Below, one piece after another: positions 24,975-36,384 of a DNA stretch of 64,000 nucleotides. Every line of letters begins with the position of its first letter. The first letter of the stretch is position 1. Source of the DNA: Athripsodes cinereus (lineage: Eukaryota > Arthropoda > Insecta > Trichoptera > Leptoceridae); the NCBI GenBank assembly GCA_947579605.1, contig OX388317.1:22959384-23023383 (forward strand). The letters run 5' to 3'. The notes beneath the pieces were generated by a model. The model was given only the letters and a program-made list of their open reading frames with translations. It had not been told where the DNA came from and searched no databases. The position numbers and the translations under genes are program-made.

Positions 24975-25042
24975 TAAATGTCGTTGTTGCTTTTTATCAG
25001 AAAATATTAATATTCTCTGATAAAAAGCAACAACGACATTTA
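24975..25042. repeat. Near-perfect 68-bp palindrome
   Basis: The arms of TAAATGTCGTTGTTGC and onwards pair with one mismatch around the centre ATATTAATAT. It could fold as a hairpin in single-stranded DNA or RNA. It may be the remnant of a very short foldback MITE. Confidence 0.9.
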
Positions 25043-25332
25043 ATGCATCAACAACGAGAGACTCAGAGGAGGTATGAATGTATCTTTTGGAACCAACACT
25101 CATTTAAAACTGATCGATTTGAAGTTATATTTCCAATTTTTCCTTTGAACTTCTAGTCTATACTAACCCTTTCCACTCCGATTTGTTCTATGTAACCATT
25201 GTTAGTCTACTATGATTTAAATTTTAATTATAATTAAAATTAAGGAGATACTTACACAATTTATTTTATAAAACAATTATTTATTAATCAAATTAACTCA
25301 AATAAAAAATATAATATAAAAGAAAGTCCATT

Positions 25333-25587
25333 TTATGTGTATTTATTTTCCGTGTGGTATTTTTTAAAGCATTCTCCTGGATGGAGACCCGGTTTCCTGG
25401 AACATGTCTCACAAATCCACACAGTTTCTCGTCTTCCTCCGGGAATTTTTCGATTGCTGCATACAGCACACTCTTTTTTTGACTTCTCACACCTTGCTAT
25501 GAAGTGTGGCTTCCCATCAAATCTCTCTTTCTTGTCTATGGTACAAACTCTTCCTCTTTTCATGCTCAGACCCCCCCTGCTTTGCAT
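25333..25587 (-). pseudogene. PiggyBac-like transposase C-terminal cysteine-rich domain (fragment)
   Basis: On the minus strand an 84-residue ORF has C-x2-C, then C-x2-C, then LHPGECFKKYHT. This is the cysteine-rich zinc-binding tail that ends piggyBac transposases and binds their terminal repeats. The catalytic DDD core that should precede it is not present upstream, so this is a remnant. The open frame over the Cys-rich part is unbroken. It is not one of the FLYWCH exons: the nearest acceptor-like AG upstream would not give the same phase. Confidence 0.75.
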
Positions 25588-25869
25588 CTCCTACAATTTC
25601 AATGTTCCCGCCATTTTATTATACTATAATGCAATAATAAAACCCGTAATAATACCTTACTAGACATTACTACTAGATCGCAAACCCAGTATTAATGTTC
25701 TCAAAAATTAAATTCTAAATATGTTATCACAACAGATAGTACTGATTCATTCCAACAACATTAATGGATAATTGTTTCACTCGCACTCATTTGAACTCAC
25801 ACATTTTGCTTTGATTTACCTACTTATTGTTTCATAATGGTCTAAATCACTCGCAAATGAGTGGAATGC

Positions 25870-26215
25870 TTAAAGAAGAATAGAATAGAATATTTATAAT
25901 TATGTACCAAGACACCAATATGAATGGTGTTCTTGAAGTGTTTTTTTAGGGTACCAACACCTTGTGGTTGGTCAGCCTGTAATTTTTCCCAAGTGGGGGT
26001 AGGTAAAGAGAACGGAACATCATATAGATATGTCCTTACTTCCTTCCCTTCTTCCACATTCATAAAATTTATCATGCACGCACGTCTATTTCTCTTACTC
26101 AACACATGGCCGTCCTTGAGAATTTGATCCACGTGGTCAAGCCACGTAGTTCTTGGACGTCCGCACTTCTTCACCCCTTCTTTCATACAAGTTTATCTTC
26201 TTTGTCATTCTTTCC
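25870..26215 (-). mobile_element. RTE-like LINE 3' tail fragment
   Basis: The minus frame reads KKCGRPRTTWLDHVDQILK and then VLSKRNRRACM, the C-terminal end of the family seen at 2.7-4.6 kb. It is one of the better-preserved copies, with a frame open over about 100 residues. Confidence 0.75.
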
Positions 26216-27420
26216 TCTTCTATTGGTTTGACATGACATTTTGATAAAATGAAAATGGCCCAAACCCGCCATTTTGATATTATTAATAAATGAATTCAAT
26301 TTTACAACACTGTTATTATCGTAAAAAATAAATAATTCAAATTAAATTTTCGATTAAGCTAAATGTTTATTTATTAAGAAAATAAAGCACAAATAAACTA
26401 TTTTTTTATTAAGCACACACAACACATGTGGCACCATCACACCTGTCGTCATGCGCAAAAAATCAAACGCCTCTCATTGGCGGGAGTTGAGTGGTAAAGG
26501 TTAAAGGTCACTCATTGGTTTAACATGTATTCTTAAGTTACGTTACTTGTAGGAAGACTGATGATCTGGATATAAAAAGAGATAGGTACTGTATAAAAAT
26601 ATTTTATTAAAAGTATATAAAAGCTCATTTGGACAGTATTTTGAATACTAAGACATTGCAACACTACCATAGGATTGTTCATTTATTCCCTAACTAAATA
26701 CAAACCAAAACTTTGAAATGTTTTAACAATAATTTAGAATTCCTGTATTTATGTATAACAATAAATCATCAACAATAATTATTATAATTTATTTATGACA
26801 ACATCTATGTGCTGGTCTAGCCTAGCACTGGTACACTCTGTTTTTAAAGTTGTTATCAAAACAAATGTTAATTCTTTTATATTTCATGAATTTTGTCAAT
26901 TTCAGACTGTACAAATAAAGCACAAAAATGAAGATTTTAAAACATAATTCACTAATTGAATATCAATAAAAAATTCTGACATGATAAACAATTTAATTTC
27001 ATAACAGACATGATTTAATCTGATTATTATTATGCACACAACTATAATACTGTATTATGTTATAGCAATTAAAATAATTTCAAGGAAAGCTCATAGAATA
27101 TAAATTATCTATTTATAATACTGTGATAAGGTCAGTAGATCTTTGTGATATGAAGACATTGTGAATATCATCACAATATTTACAATTATTTTATTTTTCA
27201 ACTGGGTTTGGGCACAACTAGGCAGACAAAACCGATTAGACATCTCCATTGGAGAACCATGTTTACACAATTTATCATTGTGCAAAATAGGAGAAGTGAA
27301 AAGGCATCCCAACACTTAGAAAATCAGCTCTAGGTTGGCTTAAGTGATCACTTTCGGTGTTCATGGACAACATTCACCAATACCGCCATTCTTACTATTG
27401 AGATCTGAAATATGAGTTCA
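26216..27420. other. AT-rich spacer, no gene seen
   Basis: No supported gene or transposon end. An inverted similarity exists between about 27.2-27.3 and 27.7 kb around AACCAATCAGAC/TGTCTGATTGG-like words, and it resembles a block at 42.36-42.56 kb. A decayed repeat is likely. Confidence 0.35.
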
Positions 27421-27600
27421 CAAAAATTTTTATATATCTGGGTTTTGTTATAAACCCAAATATTTATAACCTTATACACCTTTCACAGTAAGCTAAAAGC
27501 TTGTGTCGTGAAAGGGGAGTTTGCCGGCACCTGGGATCGAACCCCGGACCCCTTGTTCACAAGGCCGAGACTCTACCTCCAGGCTACCGACGAACTCATA
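27421..27600 (-). mobile_element. tRNA-headed SINE, copy 1
   Basis: On the minus strand it runs GAGTTCGTCGGTAGCCTGG, then the B-box-like GGTTCGATCCC, then a tRNA-unrelated body with AGCTTTTAGCTTACTGTG and a 3' part containing GGGTTTATAACAAAACCCAG. The A- and B-box spacing suits a tRNA-derived internal RNA polymerase III promoter. Five copies are in this window. Confidence 0.85.
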
Positions 27601-28368
27601 GGTTGTTTCTATAGTTTGCATTGAATGTTTCTCGCTTGGTGGACCTTATATCAATAAAATATATAGAAGCATTGTGACACCTGTCTCACTTCTTCCTTCA
27701 GATTAGATTGTGCACAATGTAACATTGTGTAAACACGGTTCCCAAGCGAGATGTCTGATTGGTTCTGCCAATATTATTATTTAATCAAATTATTTTTAAA
27801 TGATTGGAGCAAAAATACTGTAGGGCTGGCTAGGATATTAAGGACAACTTTATGCGATGCTTTACACCATTGTTTGTATAAAAAGCCAGCCATATGGACG
27901 GAATAAATATAATTACGCTTAATGATTCTAAAGAAAGGAAATTGGAATCTATAATAATACTAACATTCAGTTTGTCACTTTATGATTAGCACTGAAAACA
28001 TTTTCCAGGTTTTTGGTGCTCCATGTTTACAGAAAATAAAATGTTTCTCAATGTTATAGATATCATAACTTTTTAGGAATGTTAAATATTTGAAGGCAAT
28101 TAAATTATTTCTCAAATGTATTTTTATGAAAATTTTATCTTGCTATCCCTCATCATGGAGATGTTCGCCCCAATATAAAAAAAATATGTAAATGAAACTA
28201 TTAAAACAATTGTTATATTAAGAAAGAATGAGAAAGCTTCAAATAATATACAGATATTTGATGAGATTACAATACATATAATGTAGGATAGACTTGCATT
28301 GTTAATGAAAGATACTTCAAGTTCAAGAGAGAGGAGGTAATAAAGTGGATCTGCATCTTGTAGTGAGA

Positions 28369-28556
28369 TCATTGATGGTGATGTTGATCCATAGCATATA
28401 TAATATAATTCTGCATGGTGTGTATAGCTGCACGACATCCTTTCTTAGTGCAGTTCCATCTCTTCTTGTCTTTGTCCTTATATTTAGTCTCCCTTGTATA
28501 CTTGTTTCCATTATATAGTATCACTACTTTACCTTTACGTGATGTTGTATATCTCA
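28369..28556 (-). CDS. FLYWCH zinc-finger exon 6
   Basis: Acceptor TGTGATTTTAG/TG, frame after two nucleotides, 61 residues. It has SRKGKVVILYNGNKYTRE and then KKRWNC (Cys35) with Cys40 after only four residues, a compact Cys loop. It ends HHHQ, so the last pair is His58/His60 with an extra His between. It begins the KKRW block of related exons that continues to about 42.3 kb. Confidence 0.86.
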
Positions 28557-28659
28557 CTAAAATCACAAAAAAATAAACAAATACCACAATTATTTTATGT
28601 ATAGTTATCTACTTCATTATTATATTTTAACTACAATTTACAGAAATGATTTACAACTC

Positions 28660-28790
28660 AACCTACATTTTTGCCCTGTTCCTAGTTGGGATGAAGACCC
28701 ACTGTACTTAGGCAAGTCCTCCAAAGATCCATGTCCATTACTCTCATTAACCACTCCACAAATCAATACACTAACATTCATTTAAATTAT
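28660..28790. repeat. Probable decayed repeat
   Basis: Blocks such as GTTGGGATGAAGACCCACTG and GCAAGTCCTCCAAAGATCC have the less AT-rich composition of a transposon fragment against the spacer. No second copy was found in the window, so this is a weak call. Confidence 0.3.
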
Positions 28791-29266
28791 TCTGTATTCT
28801 TTTTACATTACATTTAACAGCTGAGTTTCTACAGTATAAGGACTATAAGAATACATACATATTATTTACTGATGATGATTAAATACTTATCAAGATCATT
28901 AACAACAGCTTATTGTAGAATCTACAGTAGTCCTTATTACAATGTCAACCAAGTGGGGTTGTCACCAAAATATTAGCAAATTTCTTTTATCATCAAAGTA
29001 CTCTCTAATTGTTTGGGAAATTGTAGACGTAGTAAAACTATCGACCCCAAGTTTAAATAATTTGGAATCATACAACATTTCATACTTGGTGGTAGCAGAA
29101 TGGATTATATTTATGAAAGGAATTCCTGTGCCACATGCTTAACAGTAAATATATAATACTTATACCCTGTACATTGTGTATCTTCTTGCATTCAATATCT
29201 ATAATGTGAGTTTGAACCTTTTGAAGTTCATTCTAATTCGAAGACACTTTCTTATGTGAGTATTAT

Positions 29267-29380
29267 GAAATCATCCACAAATGGATGCAGTGCCTACATG
29301 AGTAAGTAACTAACTATGTCTAATAGTTAAAACAATTCTTGATTTAATACTTATGGAAGGATATAATATAATTAAAACAA
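29267..29380. repeat. Left part of an intra-array segmental duplication
   Basis: The spacer with TCATCCACAAATGGATG, AGTTAAAACAATT and GGAAGGAT-TATAATATAA is similar over about 110 bp to 34748-34870. The two FLYWCH exons downstream of these segments (30834 and 36148) are also the most similar pair in the array. Confidence 0.65.
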
Positions 29381-29740
29381 TGAGTTCGTCGGTAGCCTGG
29401 AGGTAGAGTCTCGGCCTTGTGAACAAGGGGTCCGGGGTTCGATCCCAGGCCCCCTAGTCAAAACACATTTTAGCGTTATGAAGTCGTTCGACTACAAACG
29501 AATTTACGACAATCTACCTACATGTACCATATAATTATGCGTTATTGTTGCAATTATAGTCGTAATTACGTTTGTAGTCGAACGACAAGTGACGCTAAAA
29601 TGTGTTTTGACTAGGGCTGCTGGTGCCGGCAAACTCCCCTTTCACGACACAAGCTTTTAGCTTACTGTGAAAGGTGTATAAGGTTGTATTTGGGTTTATA
29701 ACAAAACCCAGATATATCTTTTTAAAAAAAAAAAAAATTT
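29381..29740 (+). mobile_element. tRNA-headed SINE, copy 2, split by a MITE
   Basis: The head TGAGTTCGTCGGTAGCCTGG through GGTTCGATCCCAGG lies before 29450. The body GTGCCGGCAAACTCCC onwards resumes after 29622 and ends in a poly(A) run near 29740. The two halves join to give the same order as copy 1. Confidence 0.88.
29452..29616. mobile_element. Foldback MITE nested in the SINE
   Basis: Inverted ends CCCTAGTCAAAACACATTTT and AAAATGTGTTTTGACTAGGG with a second complementary pair GTCGTTCGACTACAAACG/CGTTTGTAGTCGAACGAC. It is 165 bp long with no coding capacity. A diverged relative lies at 58.26-58.39 kb and shares the TTCGTTTGTAGTCGAA core. Confidence 0.88.
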
Positions 29741-30524
29741 TTGTGAACTCATATTTCGATTTCAACTCAGATTTCGGTAAGAGATATGAAAAATCCAAGG
29801 AACAGATGCCTGGCTCTCTATATGTTAGGAAGTAGTGCTCAATTTAATACTTATATGTTATAACATGTTCTTTTTATGTATTCTACAAGTAGCCTTAATG
29901 TTTTTATAGGAAAATTTTTGAGTTATTTTGTATCCGTCAAGACCAAAAATTTTTTTTCGTAACTAAAACTTGACAGCAGTTTCCTTCAAGAAGGTGTATC
30001 TTCGTATAATGAAAACGTGGCATTTGTGGAAGCTTAAAAAAAGATATCTAGCTTAAAAGCAGTGAATGACACAGCTGAAAGAGCTGTTAAACTAATCCAA
30101 GGCTTTCATGGTTTGATAACCGCAGATGAAGAATAGAAGCAGTTCTTATTACGTTGTGTGCATGAACATAGAAAAATGTATCCAGACTGAAAAAAAGAGA
30201 CTTTTTAGAGGATATATCCAAATTAATTAATATCAATTTTGTAACTTTTTTTGATAATTACATGAAATGCTCCATATAAATTTGTGTTTTCATCAATATT
30301 TAGCTAACATAGTGGTATGAAGTGATGATCTACAGCTAAATTTAAAAGACGCTTTAAGCTGCTATTTTCTGAAACTTTGAGGCTCTGTCGGCATGGGTTC
30401 CAATCAACTTAGAAAGCTTAAATTCTGTATTTGGGTAAGTAGTAGGCAAATAAACACAATTAGGGGGTATGCGTTTCAATAATTGAAAAAAAAAAAATTC
30501 GACCAAATAAGGGACACCCTAACG

Positions 30525-30675
30525 GATGCGTGTTGAGTAAGAGAAATCGGCGTGCATGTATGAGAAACTGGATGAATGTAGAGGAAGCGAAAGAAGTATG
30601 TAAGGATAGATCTATATGGCGTTCCATTCTCTCTGCCTACCCCTCCTGAGACATGGCGTGAGGGTATAGTATAGT
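30525..30675 (+). mobile_element. RTE-like LINE 3' tail fragment
   Basis: It starts near GCGTGTTGAGTAAGAGAAAT, passes GTAGAGGAAGCGAAAGAAG, and ends GGCGTGAGGGTATAGTATAG. This is a short truncated copy of the family. Confidence 0.7.
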
Positions 30676-30833
30676 TATGAATAAAATATATCTTACAGTA
30701 ATATTCATTTATTAATTTATTGACAATTTAGTAATTTCACTATGAACAATATAAGATCCAGAGTCCTTCTGGAAAATAATGATATGTTTTACCTGAAAAC
30801 AAATTATTATATTACAGAGAACAAGTGTTGAGG

Positions 30834-31027
30834 CTAATGGTTATGTTGCATGTTAGTAGAGACAATGTGATTGTCCACAGTGAAGAGGCAGGCAGGACAT
30901 TTTGTTTTCAGGTTATTACTACAGAACCATCTTTTCTTTATCTTGTTTTTGTATCCATTGCTCAGGTAGTATATATTGTTCTTGTAATTGACACAATTTG
31001 CTCCTTTCCTGGTAGACACAAATACCA
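30834..31027 (-). CDS. FLYWCH zinc-finger exon 7
   Basis: Acceptor CTTTGATTTCAG/TG, frame after two nucleotides, 63 residues ending directly at HNH. It carries VFVSTRKG, NIYYLSNGYKNK, KKRWFC (Cys35), Cys43 and His61/His63. It is 51/63 identical to exon 10 at 36148, with most changes in the first half and between the Cys. AATAAA words occur about 115-130 bp downstream of the stop on this strand. Confidence 0.9.
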
Positions 31028-31260
31028 CTGAAATCAAAGGGTTTATCGTCATTATTTAACACTAAGTTAATTTCTCATTTTATTGTTAATTTTGATTTCT
31101 TATATTATTATGTAGGTATATCTATACTTGCTCACACCAATTTTTCTGTTTTTATTTGATAAGGTTTTTTATATTGTTAACATTGCATCTTTTCCATAAT
31201 GTCTATATCTATATTAATTTGTATAATATTGAAATATTTACTATTGTTATATTTTATATT

Positions 31261-31575
31261 GTGCCAACCCTACATCCCGTGGAACACCCGGTAAAGAATT
31301 GGTCTCCCACTCTTCTCTGTAATTTTTCGAGTGTCCTGTAAAAGGCAGGTGTTCGAAAAAATTAAGACATTTTACATCTTAAATTCAGCGATGAGGTTTG
31401 CCACCCATCCTGAATGTCTTGTTTTTATATTGGCACGGAGAGGACAGCTTGCATGTTTTATATGCAGCTGGTCTGCTGGCTACCCCACTTGTGGGATATG
31501 CCGTGATGGTATAGTAGTAGTAGTAGTAGTAGTAGCCAACCATACTTTTAAAAGGCCAGTGGGCCGTTGATGTAT
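31261..31575 (+). repeat. Dispersed repeat B, best-preserved copy
   Basis: The most complete copy in the window. It runs from GTGCCAACCCTACATCCC through AGTGTCCTGTAAAAGGCAGG and GCTACCCCACTTGTGGGATA to a run of eight TAG trinucleotides. It lies between exon 7 and an RTE tail fragment. Confidence 0.75.
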
Positions 31576-31599
31576 CAATAAATAAATAAATCCTATCTA

Positions 31600-31855
31600 A
31601 TTTATACCTTCGCACTGTATTTCTTGTGAGGTAAAGAGAGAGAGGACAGAATGCAAATTCAGTCTATTCTTACACACTTCTTTTGCTTTCTTCATATTCG
31701 TGCAGTTTTTTGTGTATGCACATCAATTTCTCTTACTCAACACAGAACTATACTCGATAATTTGATCTTTGGTGATTACGCCATGTGATTCTAAGACGTC
31801 CACAGTTTCTTAAAATTTTCATCATTTGCTTCATTTGTCCATGATAATTAATTCC
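31600..31855 (-). mobile_element. RTE-like LINE 3' tail fragment
   Basis: A strongly decayed minus-strand copy. CAATTTCTCTTACTCAACAC and ATAATTTGATCTTTGG match the antisense of the family. It corresponds in position to the copy at 36385-36640 relative to its neighbouring FLYWCH exon. Confidence 0.6.
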
Positions 31856-31859
31856 TTTC

Positions 31860-32660
31860 ACATATTATCAAGAACATATAAAAGAAAAGTACATGATTAT
31901 TTATTATTGGCTTGCGCATTCTATCTGATACTAGTGATTTGTGCTACTGACAAAACAAAAATAAAACATTAATCATTGCCTTATATTTAACAAAATACAT
32001 GAAATTAAAAAATCATTCCACTACAAAAAAGTATTTCCAAAATTTTTGTCATATCTAGGACAAAAATTAATAAAGCAATCAACCATCATACGGTATATAA
32101 CATATGATTTCACACTGTGTTCTACAATGCATTCCATAAAAAAATATCCTTAAGCCCTCATTATGACGGAACTTGGACTGTCTTACATAATATGGACACT
32201 GCAAATTACAATTACTATCATTAATTTTTTTTTTTTTAACTTTTATTAATAAAAAAATATGTTTACAAAGTCTATATTATTTTGCCTAATCCCTTATGGG
32301 GATTTTGGGCTGTAATCTTAAATATTAAATTAAAACAATACTTGTGCAGTTGCGAATGCAAAGATTATAGATATACAACATTCAATAGAACCTAGTAGGT
32401 ACATTTACTTTTTTTGATGATCAAATTAATTGTAAATAAAATCACATGAAACTTATACTTAACCAGTTGCAGGACTCGATAATACTGTAACAATCTTATG
32501 CAACTACAGTATTTGAACTTTCACATCCTAAGTTAATGTTGGTAGTGACGAATCATAATGATATTATATGACACTAGATAAACATTCAAATCTCAATACT
32601 ACTACAAATCATATAGTATTATACAGAAGAACATTATGCATATTCAGATACATTCATACA
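31860..32660. other. AT-rich spacer, no gene seen
   Basis: Homopolymer T and A runs and simple AT sequence. No element ends or coding signal recognised. Confidence 0.4.
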
Positions 32661-32664
32661 ATTA

Positions 32665-32970
32665 GGGTGGGATTTAAAATGGACAAGAGAGGAGTGTTGT
32701 GGATAGAATGCATGTATATATGTGGAGCGAATGGATAAAACAATGACGAAGAGAGTGTATGAAAGATGGGAAGTGACAAGGCATGAATGTCCAAGAACTA
32801 TGTGACTACATAACATGAACGAACGTGTGTTGAATAAAAAAAAAGTGGCATGCATGTATGAGAAATTGTATGAATGTAGAGGAAGCGAAAGAAGTATGCA
32901 GTGGTAGATCTATATGGCATTTCATTCTCTCTGCCTACCCTAATTGAAATATGGCCGGGGGCGTGAGTAA
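32665..32970 (+). mobile_element. RTE-like LINE 3' tail fragment
   Basis: GGCATGAATGTCCAAGAAC, then GTGGCATGCATGTATGAGAA and GTAGAGGAAGCGAAAGAAG, are a diverged copy of the family tail. It ends near GGGGCGTGAGTAAATAATA. Confidence 0.65.
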
Positions 32971-33195
32971 ATAATATAGAACAATAACAAATAGGAAGTT
33001 TAGACAGAGGATAATAAAAAAATACACAGTATTATTACATACATTTATTATATATGTATTGGTATTACAAATAAAATATTATATACAACTATTTGACTAG
33101 TAAAAACAATTTAATATAGAAATATTGAATTTAAGATGAGGCGAATTGTCCACCATTGTTGTCACAATTGTCCACAATTGTTATTCACTGTATCT

Positions 33196-33365
33196 GTGTT
33201 TAGGTAGTAGAATTCCATATCGAAATATATAAAACAAGTGTTTTATTCTACTAATGATTTAATTTGTGATTGACAATGTCCTCATAAGACGAAAGACGCC
33301 TCTCTCACAAATTAAATCATTAGTAGAATAAAACGCTTGTTTTATTTATTTCCACAATTGTTCAT
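33196..33365. mobile_element. Foldback MITE family E, copy 2
   Basis: The outer part, GTGTTTAGGTAGTAGAATTC, matches the reverse of the right flank of the 45.4 kb copy. The arms GTTTTATTCTACTAATGATT and AATCATTAGTAGAATAAAAC are inverted around a loop containing ACAATGTCCTCATAAGACG. Confidence 0.8.
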
Positions 33366-33437
33366 CACATTACAATACTGAATAAACAAGTGATTCCAAG
33401 TGATTTAGGAATATCAGTTTGAAAATGTATTTCATAG

Positions 33438-33628
33438 TCAATGGTTGTGATCTAAGTTGCAGGAGATGATATGATTTTCCACTGTGAACATGTGTGAGGA
33501 ACATCCGATTTTTTTCTTATTACAGCACCACCTCTTCTTCAATTTTGTCTTGTACCTGTAGTCCAGGTAGTACATATTCTCATTGTACTTAATGCAAGTA
33601 GTTCCTATCTTGGACCTGACATACTCCA
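33438..33628 (-). CDS. FLYWCH zinc-finger exon 8
   Basis: Acceptor ATTGATTGCAG/TG, frame after two nucleotides, 62 residues stopping right after HNH. It carries EYVRSKIGTT, ENMYYLDYRYK, KKRWCC (Cys35, with Cys34 beside it), Cys42 and His60/His62. The double Cys leaves it open which residue binds zinc. A member of the KKRW block. Confidence 0.89.
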
Positions 33629-34224
33629 CTGCAATCAATATACAAAAACATATATATAATACAACAACAAAATATGTCTCTGAAATTGTTTCACTTTTAT
33701 GATATAAAAATGGTTCATATGTTAGTGGTACAGTAATATCTTTCTGTCTCTTTTATAGTGTAGATTGAAAAGAAAATTTATGTGATTTCATGCACAAAAT
33801 ATCCTGTATTTATGCAGGGTGTTTGACAAGATATTAGACATACTGATAGGGTATATAGAAGGGACCATTTGGAACATCTTGTGGGCACTCATTATGTATA
33901 CAGGGTATCACATAATTATATAAAATCACCAAATTACCTGTTAACCATTGTAACTTTTTTCTTTATTAACATATCAGATCCAATTGAATTTTGCTATCAT
34001 CACAGATATACTCCTATCCTAAAAAAACAATATATTTCACAGAAAGCGCTGTTAAAATATATGGCCTAGCAAAGTTAGAAAATAGAAAAAAAGACAAGGA
34101 AAAAATAAATTTAGTGTATATTTAGGACGCATTAAAAAATATTCAGAAAATGATTGGGTTCTTCAAATCTCCTTAAAACTTCTCCGAATCGTCCTCTTTC
34201 AAATGGTATACAGCATGTGTGTAT

Positions 34225-34661
34225 CAGGGATGTTGCGAATATTCGCATCCGCAACCGCAAATGCGGAGCTTCCGCATGTATTTTTATTTAGTTGCATCCG
34301 CAATAATCGATGCGGATGTTCATGCGGATGCGGATGTAAGACAATTTGCGACAAGAAAGAAATGGGGCGGGGCCGGCGAAAGGCGCGTGCCGTTTGCACT
34401 TGACATTAACCAATGGGAACGAAAATAATTGTGACAAGATCCGACGCGTTTTTATTTTTGCCGGTTTTATTTTATTTTTGCAAATAACAAAGAAGAAAAA
34501 AAATATTTCGCCAAAAAATCCATAATATTATTGTAGCAAAAATTTCGTCACATATTTGACCAACTAAGATAGTTCCTACTTTTTTTTCTATAACATCTTA
34601 AACATCCGCATCCGCATTCACATCCGCGAATGTGTAAAAATCGACATCCGCAACATCCCTG
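34225..34661. mobile_element. Non-autonomous hAT element (GCATCCGC family), copy 2
   Basis: Ends CAGGGATGTTGCG and CGCAACATCCCTG, flanked by the 8-bp duplication GTGTGTAT on both sides (34217-34224 and 34662-34669). It is slightly shorter than copy 1 because part of the right GCATCC repeat region is missing. The 66-69 residue ORFs over it are incidental products of the hexamer repeats. Confidence 0.92.
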
Positions 34662-34747
34662 GTGTGTATATAGAGCATCTACACAAAAAAATAAAACCTA
34701 TGGACTGGTTTTTTTTATATTTGATAAAAAATTATCTTACATTTGAT

Positions 34748-34870
34748 ACAGAATCATCCACAAATGGATGAAGTACCTACCTATATAAATAAGTAACAAA
34801 CTATCTCTGACAGTTAAAACAATTTTGATTTGAAGTATAAGGAAGGATTATAATATAATAAAACAATCAA
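34748..34870. repeat. Right part of an intra-array segmental duplication
   Basis: Similar over about 110 bp to 29267-29380. See that entry. Confidence 0.65.
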
Positions 34871-34909
34871 GTTTGAATAAAACATATATTTCAGTAATAT
34901 TTTGTCATA

Positions 34910-35055
34910 TTTTATTTATTTATTTATTTTATTCTTCACTGCACATTGTTTACAATAATACAAATTAACACAGAAAATATCATTTATACAATTCAATGTA
35001 CAGAGGGCGAGTTTATTGCTAAAATGCGATGTCTTCCAACTAACCCGGATATTTG
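34910..35055. repeat. Dispersed repeat C, copy 2
   Basis: Runs from TTATTTATTTATTTATTTTA through ATTCAATGTACAGAGGGCGA to CTTCCAACTAACCCGG. The minus strand would be the sense strand, with its A-rich tail at the low-coordinate end. Confidence 0.65.
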
Positions 35056-35145
35056 AATTTCTTTTTGCTCTAAATTTGAATATTTTGTTGGAAAATGGGA
35101 AAACTAATCATGTCCTCAAATTTGATTAAGAAGAAGAAGAAATCT

Positions 35146-35348
35146 TCATGGATGGTTGTGATTAGTATTGGCATTTATCAGTGTGTTGTCTACAGTTTGC
35201 AGACATGACTTACAGCCCAACAGAAGCTTACGGGAACACACCCATCTCTTCTTCATTCTGACTTTGTACCTTGACTCCAAGTAGTAAAGATACTTCCCAT
35301 ATCTTATGCTAGTTGTTCCCTTACTCGATTGCACAAACTGTATTTCTT
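35146..35348 (-). CDS. FLYWCH zinc-finger exon 9
   Basis: Acceptor GAAATATTTCAG/AA, frame after two nucleotides, 66 residues. It carries FVQSSKGTTSIRYGKYLYYL, KKRWVC (Cys37), Cys45 (with Cys48) and HNHP (His63/His65). The lead-in is two residues longer than in the neighbouring exons. The GTT-x-I-x-Y words resemble exon 8, so the two probably share a duplication origin. Confidence 0.88.
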
Positions 35349-36147
35349 CTGAAATATTTCAATATTATTATTTGTATAAGTATCTTGGATGGGATAGTTA
35401 AAGAGTAAAACAGATTAAGGTGAGTATTTGACTAATCAAAATCATTATTTCTCAAAATAATATATCTGCTCATTTTTATCTTTATCATCACAGCATCTCC
35501 CAAAAATGGGGTAGCCACTTGACTGACAGTATGTAAATATAAAATCCTCTCAGTGCCAATGAAGAGTTCTGCACTGTGTAATCTAATTATTGAAAATGTG
35601 TAAATTATTACAAAAAGCGTATTTTTTTGATGTTAATAAAAACATTTATATATGAGTTCTGATTGGTTCCAAATAAACATATAGGTACATTTTTTATTTC
35701 ATGGAAAAGCACCCGTAATCGAGTGAATTGTGTAAATTTATATCTACATTATGTTACAGTAAAAAGAAAACCTTTCCCATGATTGAGTAATATATTTATG
35801 TTGCTTAGTTATAACAAAGTTATTCAAAAATTATAACACTTAAGTGTGTGGGATTTGGATTTCAAATCCTTATTGCATCAATACCTTGAAATAGTATATT
35901 GTATTTAATTATTATATGAGATAAAGGGAAAATTTCATTAATTCTAATTCAAAATATGGGTCAACATTTGGGGGGGGAAAAATATTATTATTATTATTAT
36001 ACCATCACGGGGAAAAATATCTTTTACAAAATTCGTGAAACTAATGAAGTTTATATTAAACAAGTCCATGTCTGACAAGTACAGGTTTTGTAATCAGTGT
36101 AACCGAGGAATAACATAGTTTGTCATGAAGTTATCGCAATAAAACAA

Positions 36148-36341
36148 CTAATGGTTATGTTGCATGTTAGTTGAGACAATGTGATTGTCCACAGTGAAGA
36201 GGAAGGCGGTACATCTGGTCTTGTGGTTATTACTACAGAACCATCTTTTCTTCATCTTGTTCTTGTATCCGTTATTCAAGTAGTAAATATTTTCCTTGTA
36301 ATTGATGCAGTGTGTTCCCTGTCTAGTTACCACAAATACCA
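36148..36341 (-). CDS. FLYWCH zinc-finger exon 10
   Basis: Acceptor TTTGGTTTCAG/TG, frame after two nucleotides, 63 residues ending at HNH. It carries VFVVTRQG, NIYYLNNGYKNK, KKRWFC (Cys35), Cys43 and His61/His63. It is the closest paralogue of exon 7 (51/63 identical), and the last 16 residues are identical. The surrounding spacer and an RTE tail fragment are duplicated too. Confidence 0.9.
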
Positions 36342-36384
36342 CTGAAACCAAAGGGATGATCGTCATCATATAACCACTTAGTTT

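Noticed and set aside
25337..25663. 108-residue plus ORF
   Set aside because: It is the antisense of the piggyBac cysteine-rich domain, which has the clear family motif on the minus strand.
27421..27600. A tRNA gene on the minus strand
   Set aside because: A- and B-box words are present, but the sequence continues into a common body and A-rich or TTATAAC-type end found in five copies. It is a SINE head, not a folding tRNA.
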